From NCBI GenBank assembly GCA_964430105.1, contig CAYSEF010000003.1, positions 13,205 to 77,204 of the forward strand: a stretch of 64,000 nucleotides of DNA. Direction: 5' to 3'. The DNA comes from UMGS1696 sp964430105 (lineage in GTDB: Bacteria; Bacillota; Clostridia; Oscillospirales; CAG-272). Position 1 is the stretch's first letter. The number at the start of each line of letters is the position of its first letter. The translations under genes were made by a program, and so were the position numbers. This document shows, piece after piece, positions 44,310 to 52,612 of the stretch. The notes beneath the pieces are model-generated. The model was given only the letters and a program-made list of their open reading frames with translations. It did no database searches and was not told the DNA's origin.

Positions 44310-45452
44310 TTATTCTCTCATTTCGCTGTCAGCCTGTTTGAGGAAGTCAATAATTCCGAGCTGCTGAGGACATTCGCCTTCGCAAGCACCGCAGCCTACG
44401 CATTTTGAAGCATCATTGCCATCATTGATAATGTGCTTGTAGCCACCGTTACCGCTAAGCTTTTCGCCCCAGAGGAATGCATCGTTCCAAGTGCTGAAAA
44501 TTCGCGGAATATCAACACCGTTCGGACATGGCATACAATATCTGCATCCTGTGCATCCTACCTTAGTACGGCTGTTGTAGGCATCACGAACCTTTGCAAT
44601 GAGTTCTTCTTCTTCGGAAGTCATGCATCCAACTTCGCAGTCCTCAAATATGCGGATATTATCCTTGCACTGCTCAATAGATGTCACACCTGAGAGAACT
44701 GTTGCGATTTCGGGATTGTTGCAGAGCCAACGGAATGCCCATTCAACAGAAGAACGCTTAACGGGGAAGGAATCATAAAGAGCCTGTACATTATCCGGAG
44801 CATTTGCAAGCTTGCCACCGCGAAGACCTTCCATTATAACTACGGGAATTCCTTTTTTGCCGGCATAACGCATACCTTCAAGCGTAGCCTGATTGTTGAT
44901 ATCCATGAAATTCATCTGTATCTGGCACATATCCCAGTCATAGGAGTCAATGATCTCGATGAATTCATCTGCGTTTCCGTGGAATGAGAAGCAGGCATAC
45001 TTGATTCTTCCGTCAGCTTTTGCTTTGTTCAGAAGATCGATCGCACCCTTTTCGACTGCATTTCTCCATTTTCCGCCATTGAGAGCGTGCATGAGATAGA
45101 AGTCGATATGATCTGTTCCGAGGTTTTCGAGGGATTCGTTCAGTGTAGCTTCCATTTCCTCGTAGCTTCCACACTTGCTGCCGGGGAGCTTTGTTGCTAT
45201 GTATACTCTATCTCTGTAGCCATCCTTGAGTGCATGACCGAGAGCGATTTCATTCTTTTTACCGCCCGAGTAAACATAAGCAGTGTCAAAATAGTTTACA
45301 CCTGATTCAATTGCGTGACGGATTATCGGTGTGGAGACATCTTCGTTTACAACTTCTGTGCCATCTTCGAGCTTTTTCATTGGGAAACGCATACATCCAA
45401 CGCCGAACGCTGATACTTCAATGCCTAATTTGGGTATTTTTCTGTATTTCAT
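44310..45452 (-). CDS. Aldo/keto reductase with C-terminal 4Fe-4S domain
   Basis: The 380-residue protein has an aldo/keto reductase barrel (about 1-280) with SAFGVGCMRFPM, the catalytic FDTAYVYSGGKKNE region (Asp, Tyr) and DFYLMHALN. Two cysteine clusters follow at the C-terminus, CTGCRYCMPCPNGV and CVGCGACEGECPQ, which are ferredoxin-like iron-sulfur sites. This architecture is common in anaerobes; the natural substrate is unknown. The minus-strand promoter at 45493-45521 overlaps a palindrome, so the gene is probably repressed until needed. Confidence 0.9.
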   Translation of the reverse strand: MKYRKIPKLGIEVSAFGVGCMRFPMKKLEDGTEVVNEDVSTPIIRHAIESGVNYFDTAYVYSGGKKNEIALGHALKDGYRDRVYIATKLPGSKCGSYEEMEATLNESLENLGTDHIDFYLMHALNGGKWRNAVEKGAIDLLNKAKADGRIKYACFSFHGNADEFIEIIDSYDWDMCQIQMNFMDINNQATLEGMRYAGKKGIPVVIMEGLRGGKLANAPDNVQALYDSFPVKRSSVEWAFRWLCNNPEIATVLSGVTSIEQCKDNIRIFEDCEVGCMTSEEEELIAKVRDAYNSRTKVGCTGCRYCMPCPNGVDIPRIFSTWNDAFLWGEKLSGNGGYKHIINDGNDASKCVGCGACEGECPQQLGIIDFLKQADSEMRE

Positions 45453-45481
45453 ATAAATTCCTGCCTTTTCTTTATGTATAT

Positions 45482-45521
45482 TACAATAATATATTGTACA
45501 TTGTAAAGTGTTTCATGTCAA
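45482..45521 (-). promoter_or_regulatory. Promoter with overlapping palindromic operator
   Basis: On the minus strand TTGACA (45521-45516), a 17-nt spacer and TACAAT (45498-45493). TACAATA and TATTGTA, 3 nt apart (45482-45498), form a perfect palindrome covering the -10 box. A dimeric repressor bound there would block transcription of the aldo/keto reductase. Confidence 0.55.
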
Positions 45522-45635
45522 TAATAAAGAGATATTTTGACAAGGACAGAACACGAATTTATAGTTTGTTTACAATTTTACAAGCCGTTTCAAAAGTACG
45601 GCAGCAGGGGGAAGCATAGAAATACAGAGAATTAA

Positions 45636-46766
45636 TTAGTCATCGTTTTCGTTATCAGCTTCAAACAGTGCGGTTTCAATATCGGCTTTAGTTATTTTCA
45701 TAAGGTCGTCACGAGTGACATTTTCCATTTCAGCAATGCGGTTAGCCTGTTCGGTGAGTATTTTTTCAAATGTATTGCGTACACCTCTTGCGTTGCCAAA
45801 CTCTCCTGCTGCATCTCCTACAGCAACAAAATATTCCTTTACTGTATTTTCTGCATCACTGTCGAGTACATAACAGCTCTTTTCGCAGTTCATTTTGAAA
45901 ATTCCGAGCATTTCGTCGGCTGTATAGTCGATGAAGTCGATGTATTTGTTGAATCTTGAACGAAGTCCCGGGTTTGAGTCAATGAATTGCTCCATAAGAT
46001 CGATATATCCCGCAACTATAACAACGAGATCATCACGGTTGTCTTCCATTGCTTTAAGAATGGTATCGACAGCTTCAAATCCGAAATCGTTTTCTGTTTT
46101 TGAGGTTAGAGTGTATGCTTCATCGATAAAAAGCACACTTCCTTTTGCTTCCTCGAGAACCTTTGCGGTTTTGATAGCAGTTTGACCGATATATCCTGCA
46201 ACAAGTCCGCTTCTGTCAACCTCAACAAGCTTGCCGACCGAAAGAAGTCCGAGCGAATGGTAAACTCTTGCCATGAATCGTGCTATCATTGTCTTACCGG
46301 TACCGGGATTGCCCGAAAATACAAGATGCAGGGACATATCGGGATTCGGAAGGTCATTATCCTTACGCAGCTTATAGACAGTTGCCATGTTTATGAGATT
46401 TTTGACTTCTTTCTTTACTTCCTCAAGACCTATGTAGGAGTCGAGTTCTTTTTTTAAGTCCTCGATGTTCTCCTTTGGCGGAATATCATCTTTATTTTCG
46501 TGAGAATTACCACCGTCACCGCCATCTGATGCTTTGGTAAGCTCCTTATCGCTTTTTTTGTCATTAAGTTCGTTTTTCTGAGTCGAGGTGTTGTTTACAG
46601 CAGATGAGGACTTATCAATATCTGATGAAGATGTGGTATTTTTTGCCTGATTTGCCTGTCGTGATGGGCCCCAAATATCATCTGATAGTCGTTTGATGTT
46701 GTTTTCGGTCATTTTGCGGATGATATCGAGCTGTAGGTTTATGATCTCGTCTTTTTTGTCAGCCAT
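45636..46766 (-). CDS. SpoVK/CbbX-like AAA ATPase
   Basis: The 376-residue protein has a disordered, Asn/Ser/Lys/Asp-rich N-terminus (about 40-105) after a short helix. The AAA domain starts with LDSYIGLEEVKKEV (about 110) and has Walker A SGNPGTGKTM, Walker B VLFIDEAYTL and an arginine-finger region (NPGLRSRFNKYI). This is the SpoVK/CbbX subfamily, whose members remodel protein complexes; SpoVK acts in sporulation of bacilli. It follows a ClpP-like gene by 76 nt on the same strand, so the two may form an ATPase-protease pair. Confidence 0.88.
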   Translation of the reverse strand: MADKKDEIINLQLDIIRKMTENNIKRLSDDIWGPSRQANQAKNTTSSSDIDKSSSAVNNTSTQKNELNDKKSDKELTKASDGGDGGNSHENKDDIPPKENIEDLKKELDSYIGLEEVKKEVKNLINMATVYKLRKDNDLPNPDMSLHLVFSGNPGTGKTMIARFMARVYHSLGLLSVGKLVEVDRSGLVAGYIGQTAIKTAKVLEEAKGSVLFIDEAYTLTSKTENDFGFEAVDTILKAMEDNRDDLVVIVAGYIDLMEQFIDSNPGLRSRFNKYIDFIDYTADEMLGIFKMNCEKSCYVLDSDAENTVKEYFVAVGDAAGEFGNARGVRNTFEKILTEQANRIAEMENVTRDDLMKITKADIETALFEADNENDD

Positions 46767-46842
46767 ATGTCGTGCCTTTCGAAGTTGATAGATTATAAAA
46801 TATATTGTAGCACAAAATATAGAAAAAAGAAAGACAAAATGG

Positions 46843-47562
46843 CTATTCCGATTTTCTTTCTCTTATCATTTTTCTCAGCTCATTCAGTGACTCTGTAAGT
46901 CCGCCTATCGAATCGATCAGTCCTATCTCCACCGCTTCCTTTCCGTCGATTATAGAACCTACATCTGTGGCGATTTGATCTGTGCGTAACAGCAGACTGT
47001 TAAATTTTTCTTCGGTTACTTTGGAATTACGACATATAAATCTGATTATCCTATCCTGCATACGTTCAAAATAGTAGTAGGTCTGCGGAACTCCGACAAC
47101 GGTACCACTTATTCTGACAGGATGTATCGTCATTGTAGCTGACGGAACGATAAACGATTTTTTTGCTGATACGGCAAGCGGAACTCCTATTGAATGACCA
47201 CCGCCAAGTACAAGTGATACTGTCGGCTTAGACATACTCGCAACCATTTCGGCTATTGCAAGTCCTGCTTCGACATCTCCACCCATTGTGTTCAGCACCA
47301 TAAGCATCCCATCGATATCTCTGCTTTCTTCTATCGATACGAGAAGTGGGATTATATGCTCATATTTTGTTGCCTTCTGACCGTCACCGAGAAGATAATG
47401 ACCTTCTATCTGACCGATTATCGTTAGACAATGTATCGTTTCATTTTCGGATGAGCTGATAACACTTCCGCTTTTCATAATATAGTCAAGGCTTTCACTC
47501 TTTTGTGTTCCCTCCGAAATTACATCATTTTCAGTGGCTTCTGTATTGTCTTCGTATAACAT
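46843..47562 (-). CDS. ClpP-like serine protease (TepA type)
   Basis: The 239-residue protein is a ClpP/crotonase-fold protease. MGGDVEAGLAIAEM resembles the ClpP substrate-binding loop, GGGHSIG carries the nucleophile serine, and TMTIHPVR supplies the catalytic histidine. The HSIG motif and MNTMGG-like strand resemble TepA, a ClpP-fold protein of bacilli, rather than housekeeping ClpP. The ATG at 47562 follows GGAGG; a longer frame start upstream is rejected. The first 50 residues are acidic and poorly ordered. The AAA ATPase gene follows. Confidence 0.85.
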   Translation of the reverse strand: MLYEDNTEATENDVISEGTQKSESLDYIMKSGSVISSSENETIHCLTIIGQIEGHYLLGDGQKATKYEHIIPLLVSIEESRDIDGMLMVLNTMGGDVEAGLAIAEMVASMSKPTVSLVLGGGHSIGVPLAVSAKKSFIVPSATMTIHPVRISGTVVGVPQTYYYFERMQDRIIRFICRNSKVTEEKFNSLLLRTDQIATDVGSIIDGKEAVEIGLIDSIGGLTESLNELRKMIRERKSE

Positions 47563-47725
47563 TTTATAACCTCCGTTTTGTTTTGTATAGTATTTCCATG
47601 TTCGATGAATTTTATACATAATAAAAATGCGAATAAAAAGCAAAAATCAAGTTTTTTGTAGCAGAAATACGGTTTTTTGTGAAAATTCAGGTGGAAAAAT
47701 GTTAATGATTTTTTGCGATAAGGAC

Positions 47726-47754
47726 TTGAAATTCGTTTGTAGGAGTGTTATAAT
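47726..47754 (+). promoter_or_regulatory. Sigma-A promoter of the amino acid ABC transporter
   Basis: TTGAAA (47726-47731), a 17-nt spacer and TATAAT (47749-47754), 48 nt before the start codon. Confidence 0.7.
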
Positions 47755-47801
47755 ATGCAAGAAAGATAAATAAAATTTCATTTCTTTACAAGGAGTTTAT
47801 C

Positions 47802-48647
47802 ATGAAAAAAATATTTGCTCTCGCACTCGCTGCGATTATGCTTGTCATGACCTGCGTTTCATGTGGTGGTTCTGCATCAAACGGTGTTAAGGTTATTGAC
47901 ATCGAGCTTACACAAGAAGAATATGCTTTCGGTGTTGACAAGGCTCAGCCCGAGCTTCTCGAACAGCTCAATGCTTTCCTCGAAAAAATCATGTCTGACG
48001 GTACTTTCAATGAAGTTTGCGATAAGTACTTCGGTGACGGCACTCCCACTCCCGTAGTTTCCGCTACTCTCGATGAATCCAAGGATCAGCTTGTAGTTGC
48101 TACCAACGCTGCTTTTGCTCCTTTTGAATACATGGAAGGCGAAAGCTACCTCGGTATCGATATGGAGCTTATGTCTATCTTTGCAGCTGAACTTGGTAAT
48201 GAACTCGTTATCAACAACATGGACTTTGATGCTGTATGTCTTTCTGTTGGTATGCAGAAGTGTGACGTTGCGGCAGCAGGTCTTACAATTAAGGAAGACC
48301 GTAAGGAATATGTTGATTTCTCCAATTCCTACTACAACGCATCTCAGAAGATCATCGTTAAGGAAAGTGATACCACATTCGATGCTTGCACAGACGTTGC
48401 AGCTGTAGAAGCTATTATTAACGGCTACGACAGCTCCAAGAAGGTTGGCGTTCAGATGGGTACTACAGGTCAGTTCTACGTTGAAGGCGACGAAAGCTAC
48501 GGCTTTGACGGATTTGCTGTAACCTGCACTCCTTACAAGAACGGCTCTCTCGCAGTACAGGATCTTATCAACGGAAACCTTGCATTTGTTGTTATCGACT
48601 CCGCACCTGCCGCTGCAATTACTAAGGCTTTCAACGAAATGAAGTGA
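47802..48647 (+). CDS. Amino acid ABC transporter substrate-binding lipoprotein, circularly permuted
   Basis: The 281-residue lipoprotein (CVSC, Cys21) is a family 3 amino-acid-binding protein for a polar amino acid importer. The order of its parts is unusual. Residues about 28-75 (IELTQEEYAFGVDKAQ, then DGTFNEVCDKYFG) look like the C-terminal lobe ending of family 3 proteins. Residues from about 88 on (QLVVATNAAFAPFEY) look like the normal N-terminal start, and the protein ends at VVIDSAPAAAITKAF, where the family normally continues into the moved segment. A circular permutation explains this. GGAG precedes the ATG. Permease and ATPase genes follow. Confidence 0.88.
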   Translation: MKKIFALALAAIMLVMTCVSCGGSASNGVKVIDIELTQEEYAFGVDKAQPELLEQLNAFLEKIMSDGTFNEVCDKYFGDGTPTPVVSATLDESKDQLVVATNAAFAPFEYMEGESYLGIDMELMSIFAAELGNELVINNMDFDAVCLSVGMQKCDVAAAGLTIKEDRKEYVDFSNSYYNASQKIIVKESDTTFDACTDVAAVEAIINGYDSSKKVGVQMGTTGQFYVEGDESYGFDGFAVTCTPYKNGSLAVQDLINGNLAFVVIDSAPAAAITKAFNEMK

Positions 48648-48755
48648 TAGGGTAGAGATACTCCACACTTGATTGCGTAATAATTGCCGACTTCTGTTCT
48701 ATGTATGACGAAGTTCGGTTACATTGAGTTAAAACAGTATGATATGAAACAAACA

Positions 48756-48796
48756 GCTCCCCTGCGTTCGTATATTTGAATCGGGGGAGCGGTTTT
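48756..48796 (+). terminator. Intercistronic hairpin, partial terminator
   Basis: GCTCCCC and GGGGAGC form a stem with an inner TTC/GAA pairing, followed by GGTTTT. It lies between the binding-protein and permease genes and may lower expression of the membrane components relative to the binding protein. Confidence 0.5.
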
Positions 48797-48807
48797 ATGA
48801 AGGAATA

Positions 48808-49518
48808 ATGGGAAATTTCAGTATAAAAGTTGATAAATTTGTAGATATTCTCGTCAATAAAGGCGGGTATATTAAGGTTCTCGAGGGCTTGCAAAACACG
48901 CTGATTATTGCGGTCGCAGGTCTTATTATCGGTGCAATCATCGGTACACTTATTGCAACTGTCAGAGTTGTTCCGAAATATAAAACTCTGCCAAAGGTGC
49001 TGAATGGAATATGCTCAGTCTATGTGGCGTTCTTCCGCGGAACTCCAATGGTAGTACAGCTCCTGTTGTTCTACTATGTGTTGCTTCCGATAATCGGAGT
49101 CAATATGACAGGTGTAAATGTTTCAATAATCGTTTTCGGCTTGAATAGTGGTGCGTATATGTCCGAAATGATGCGTGCCGGTATTCTTTCTGTAGATGGC
49201 GGTCAGATGGAAGCAGGACGTGCAGTAGGTCTTTCGTTTGCCACAACAATGATGAAAATCGTCATTCCGCAGGCTATAAAGAATATTCTTCCGACTCTCG
49301 GTAATGAATTTATCGTGCTTGTCAAGGAAACCTCTGTCGTATCGTTCGTAGGCGCAGCTGACCTTTACGTTGCGTTTAACTACATAGGTTCAAACTCGTA
49401 TGAATTTATGGTGCCGTATCTTGTTATGGCGATAATTTATATCGTTATCGTTCTTTTGATAACATTGGGAATCAAGTTGATGGAAAGGGGACTGAGAAAA
49501 AGTGATAGACGTAATTGA
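48808..49518 (+). CDS. Polar amino acid ABC transporter permease
   Basis: The 236-residue HisM/GlnP-type permease has about five hydrophobic segments, an N-terminal GLQNTLIIAVAGLIIGAI helix, FFRGTPMVVQLL and the EAA loop EAGRAVGLSFATTM with IVIPQAIKNILPTLG. The ATG follows AAGGAA. It overlaps the ATPase gene by 17 nt. The ligand, probably a polar or acidic amino acid, cannot be told. Confidence 0.92.
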   Translation: MGNFSIKVDKFVDILVNKGGYIKVLEGLQNTLIIAVAGLIIGAIIGTLIATVRVVPKYKTLPKVLNGICSVYVAFFRGTPMVVQLLLFYYVLLPIIGVNMTGVNVSIIVFGLNSGAYMSEMMRAGILSVDGGQMEAGRAVGLSFATTMMKIVIPQAIKNILPTLGNEFIVLVKETSVVSFVGAADLYVAFNYIGSNSYEFMVPYLVMAIIYIVIVLLITLGIKLMERGLRKSDRRN

Positions 49519-50326
49519 TCTGCAAAAAAGTTTTGGCAAAAAGAAAGTCCTCTGCGGTATCGATATTACAATAGATAAAGGTGATATCGTATGCGTACTC
49601 GGCCCTTCCGGATGCGGAAAAAGTACGTTTTTGCGTTGCCTCAACTGTATGGAGGACCCAAGTGGCGGTCAAATCATATTTAACGGTGTAGATATTGCCG
49701 ATATGAGTGTCGATATCAATATCCACAGACGTAAAATAGGTATGGTTTTCCAGCAGTTTAATTTGTTTAATAACAAGACTGTTGTGCAGAATATCATGCT
49801 TGCGCCTGTTCATGTCGGACTTGAAGACTTGCGAAAAGCAAAGCTGCATAATACATTTTTGCCGATAACAAATATCTTCCGCAAAAACAAACAAGAAAAG
49901 ATCGCAATTACCACTGATAAACAGAAAATCAAGGAAGATGCAAGAGAAAATGCAATGCGTCTTTTGAAACGTATAGGTCTGCAAGATAAAGCTGATGTAT
50001 ATCCATCGACTTTGTCCGGTGGTCAGAAACAGCGTGTAGCAATTATACGTGCACTTGCGATGAATCCTGATGTGATATTGTTTGATGAGCCTACGTCAGC
50101 TCTTGACCCTGAAATGGTAGGTGAGGTTCTCGACCTCATGAAATCTCTTGCTCAGGAAGTCATGACAATGGTTATCGTTACTCATGAAATGGGATTTGCT
50201 AAGGAAGTAGCGAACAGAGTAGTGTTTATCGATGAAGGTAAAATCATTGAAGATTCAGCACCGCAGGAATTCTTCGGCAATCCTAAAAATCCGAGAGTTA
50301 AGGATTTTCTGTCAAAGATTTTATAA
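49502..50326 (+). CDS. Polar amino acid ABC transporter ATP-binding protein with insert
   Basis: The 274-residue ATPase of the GlnQ/HisP type has Walker A LGPSGCGKST, Q-loop VFQQFNLFNN, signature TLSGGQKQRVAI, Walker B DVILFDEPTSALDPE and THEMGFAKEVA. Between the Q-loop and the signature there is an extra basic stretch of about 30 residues (around 112-142, NTFLPITNIFRKNKQEK) missing from typical members of about 240 residues. The GTG start lies inside the permease 3' end, with AAAGGGG about 12 nt upstream. It powers the transporter encoded by the two preceding genes. Confidence 0.92.
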   Translation: MIDVIDLQKSFGKKKVLCGIDITIDKGDIVCVLGPSGCGKSTFLRCLNCMEDPSGGQIIFNGVDIADMSVDINIHRRKIGMVFQQFNLFNNKTVVQNIMLAPVHVGLEDLRKAKLHNTFLPITNIFRKNKQEKIAITTDKQKIKEDARENAMRLLKRIGLQDKADVYPSTLSGGQKQRVAIIRALAMNPDVILFDEPTSALDPEMVGEVLDLMKSLAQEVMTMVIVTHEMGFAKEVANRVVFIDEGKIIEDSAPQEFFGNPKNPRVKDFLSKIL

Positions 50327-50333
50327 ACAAAAT

Positions 50334-50382
50334 AAAAAAAGACTGTTGCCATCGGGAGTTTCCGAAATGCAACAGTCTTTTT
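50334..50382. terminator. Bidirectional terminator
   Basis: AGACTGTTGC and GCAACAGTCT form the outer stem, with A and T tracts on both sides. A short inner GGGA/TCC stem is separated from it by an asymmetrical loop containing GAAAT. It serves the transporter operon and the D-LDH gene. Confidence 0.85.
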
Positions 50383-50392
50383 GCGTCGTAAA

Positions 50393-51385
50393 CTAATTCG
50401 CTGAAACAGGGTTATATATAAGCTCGTTCGCACATTCTCCGGTTTCAAATAGCGATACTATATTTTCAACTGTCGTTTGTGCGATATTATCGAGAGCTTC
50501 TTCGGTGAGAAATGCCTGATGAGAAGTTACTATGACGTTTGGCATAGAAATCAGACGTGCAAGAGTGTCATCCTCCAGAATGTGTCCTGAGAAATCTTCA
50601 AAAAAGAAATCTGCTTCTTCTTCGTAAACATCAAGACAAGCCGCACCGATATGTCGAGCTTTTATTCCTTCAAGGAGTGCTTCTGAATCAATAAGTGCAC
50701 CACGCGAGGTATTGATTATTACAACGCCCTTTTTCATTTTCGCAATAGTTTCTTCGTTTATCAAATAGCGTGTGTCGTCTGTCAATGGGCAATGCAGAGA
50801 AATGATATCACTTTGCTTAAAGAGCTCGTCAGGCGTAACGTAATCTATACCGTCGGAATGATAAATATCGTATGCAATAACCTTCATTCCGAAGCCACGG
50901 CAGATATCTATGAAAACACGTCCTATTTTTCCTGTTCCGATAACACCAACGGTTTTTCCGTGCAGATCGAAGCCTGTCATGTTGTTCAGCGAAAAATTGA
51001 AATCTCTCGTGCGAATGTATGCTTTGTGAATTCGTCTTATAGAGGTCAAAAGCATTGCCATAGCGTGTTCAGCGACTGCGTATGGCGAATATGCAGGTAC
51101 ACGAACAACATGAAGCTTGTTTGATGCGTATTTAATATCAACATTGTTAAAGCCGGCACAACGAAGCGCAATGACTTTACAGCCATATTCGACAAGTTTG
51201 TCGATAACAGCTGCGTTTACTGTATCATTGACAAAAACGCACACACCATCACAGCCTTTTGCAAGCTCTGCGGTGTCTTCGGTAAGCTTTGTTTCGTAAT
51301 ATTTGATTTTGATGTTTTTTTGAGCGGAGTATTTTTCAAACGAGGGTTTATCATAGCTTTTAGCATCAAAGAAGGCGATTTTCAT
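50393..51385 (-). CDS. D-lactate dehydrogenase-like 2-hydroxyacid dehydrogenase
   Basis: The 330-residue protein has the D-2-hydroxyacid dehydrogenase fold: substrate-binding CAGFNNVDI, VAEHAMAMLL, the NAD-binding motif VGVIGTGKIGR, INTSRGALID with the substrate arginine, CLDVYEEE with the catalytic glutamate and SHQAFLTEEAL with the catalytic histidine. The FFFEDFSG and SHQAFLT segments are typical of fermentative D-LDH (LdhA) that reduces pyruvate to D-lactate with NADH. Other 2-hydroxyacids are possible. Confidence 0.85.
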   Translation of the reverse strand: MKIAFFDAKSYDKPSFEKYSAQKNIKIKYYETKLTEDTAELAKGCDGVCVFVNDTVNAAVIDKLVEYGCKVIALRCAGFNNVDIKYASNKLHVVRVPAYSPYAVAEHAMAMLLTSIRRIHKAYIRTRDFNFSLNNMTGFDLHGKTVGVIGTGKIGRVFIDICRGFGMKVIAYDIYHSDGIDYVTPDELFKQSDIISLHCPLTDDTRYLINEETIAKMKKGVVIINTSRGALIDSEALLEGIKARHIGAACLDVYEEEADFFFEDFSGHILEDDTLARLISMPNVIVTSHQAFLTEEALDNIAQTTVENIVSLFETGECANELIYNPVSAN

Positions 51386-51445
51386 ACGGATACCTCACTT
51401 TTTGAATTTGTATTTATGATAACCTGTAAAGCTGTGTAAAATACG

Positions 51446-52147
51446 TTAATTGTGGAAAAAAGGTCTGAGCTTGAACTTGTCGCTGAAATTAAATATCTTT
51501 TCGAGCAAACGTGAAAAAATTCCGATAGCAAGTCCGTTGATGAGCGCACATATTACCGAACCCAGCTTTATTCCTTCAAAATGTCCGAATCCGAAGAATA
51601 TGAACGACAGAAGTACGGATAAAACACAGCTTGAGTAGTCGTAGATAGTCTTGACCTTGCTGAGCTTCAAATTAAAGCATCTGGTGATTTCTGCTACAAA
51701 AAGCTCATAAGCTTCCTGGGGCAGATATGTGTGGAAAAGGAATGCAACTCCTATTGCACAAATTAGAAATCCGCCGATATAGACGATAAGACGTGTGGGC
51801 AGTGTGTCGCAGGGAATATAGCATACCACATGGATCCAACCGTCGAGCAAAAGACCGTATATGACAGCTGTTACGAATGACAGTAGATATGCAAGCTTGA
51901 ATTTACGCATTATACAAGCGAGCAGAAGGATAAGTGTTCCCTGAAAAATGTACTCAGCCATGCCAAATGAGAAAAACGGAAAGAACTGCGACATTTTTAG
52001 ATGCAGGATATAGGCGGGCGCAACGATCATGGAAACACCAAAATCGGCAAGCTCCATGAGAGCAGTGCCAAGTGCGAGTAATACAAGTCCGACGAAGTAA
52101 GAAAGCTCAGTCGGAAATGTAATTTTACGAGAAGTTGTATTTTGCAT
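51446..52147 (-). CDS. YczE/YitT-like membrane protein (DUF6198-type)
   Basis: The 233-residue membrane protein has five to six hydrophobic segments. LALGTALMELADFGVSM and the GLLLDGW and FLFHTYLPQEAYE stretches match the YczE/DUF6198 group of membrane proteins related to YitT, of unknown function. The ATG at 52147 follows GGAG at 6 nt; an in-frame TTG four codons earlier overlaps that site and is not chosen. The gene is 60 nt upstream of the D-LDH gene and may share a transcript. In a few bacteria relatives sit beside regulatory or transport genes, but no role is known. Confidence 0.7.
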   Translation of the reverse strand: MQNTTSRKITFPTELSYFVGLVLLALGTALMELADFGVSMIVAPAYILHLKMSQFFPFFSFGMAEYIFQGTLILLLACIMRKFKLAYLLSFVTAVIYGLLLDGWIHVVCYIPCDTLPTRLIVYIGGFLICAIGVAFLFHTYLPQEAYELFVAEITRCFNLKLSKVKTIYDYSSCVLSVLLSFIFFGFGHFEGIKLGSVICALINGLAIGIFSRLLEKIFNFSDKFKLRPFFHN

Positions 52148-52500
52148 GATAAACTCCAATTACTGAAAATGACAAAACAGCTCAAGCCGTTTGTGAAATT
52201 GATATGAAAACGGATAAGCTGTGATGATATTATAGCAAATTGTAAACATGAATGTCAATATATTAATGATGAAAATTGTCGGATTTTGCTTGAGTATATT
52301 CGTTAATATCACTTATAACATCAAGCTTTTATACATACTGAGAGGATTATTATTTGTGCAGAGTGATGAGAATTGCAGAATCAATAACTGCGTTTGAGTT
52401 TATTTTGAAACAAACTTGCACAATTTATCGTCGCACTATAATGATTTATGCATATATTCCGATGAATTCAAAAAATATTTACTTTTTTTCCTCTTTTGAC

Positions 52501-52529
52501 TTGACAAAAGCTCAGATAAATTGTATAAT
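52501..52529 (+). promoter_or_regulatory. Perfect consensus promoter of the arg operon
   Basis: TTGACA (52501-52506), a 17-nt spacer and TATAAT (52524-52529), full consensus. The expected start is near 52536. Confidence 0.75.
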
Positions 52530-52553
52530 ATTACAACCAAACACAGTCAAAAA

Positions 52554-52567
52554 TGTATAAATATGCA
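52554..52567 (+). promoter_or_regulatory. Candidate ARG box
   Basis: TGTATAAATATGCA fits the ArgR/AhrC half-site pattern TGNAT-N4-ATNCA and lies about 18 nt downstream of the predicted transcription start of argC. A bound arginine repressor there would block initiation or early elongation. No argR gene is in the window. Confidence 0.45.
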
Positions 52568-52612
52568 AAAATAAATGTGGTGGATAACTATTCGGAAAGA
52601 AAGAGGACTAAA

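Larger units (their letters stand above)
52148..52612. other. Intergenic region upstream of argC
   Basis: The 465 AT-rich bases separate divergent genes. The consensus argC promoter and a candidate ARG box are listed separately. A 68-codon plus-strand frame at 52354-52560 has no ribosome binding site and looks spurious. I see nothing else. Confidence 0.5.

Noticed and set aside
47877..48668. Minus-strand frame of 263 codons opposite the amino-acid-binding protein
   Set aside because: It is complementary to a clear lipoprotein gene and has no signal, domain or ribosome binding site of its own.
52354..52560. 68-codon plus-strand frame upstream of argC
   Set aside because: No ribosome binding site; it overlaps the consensus argC promoter and the candidate ARG box.
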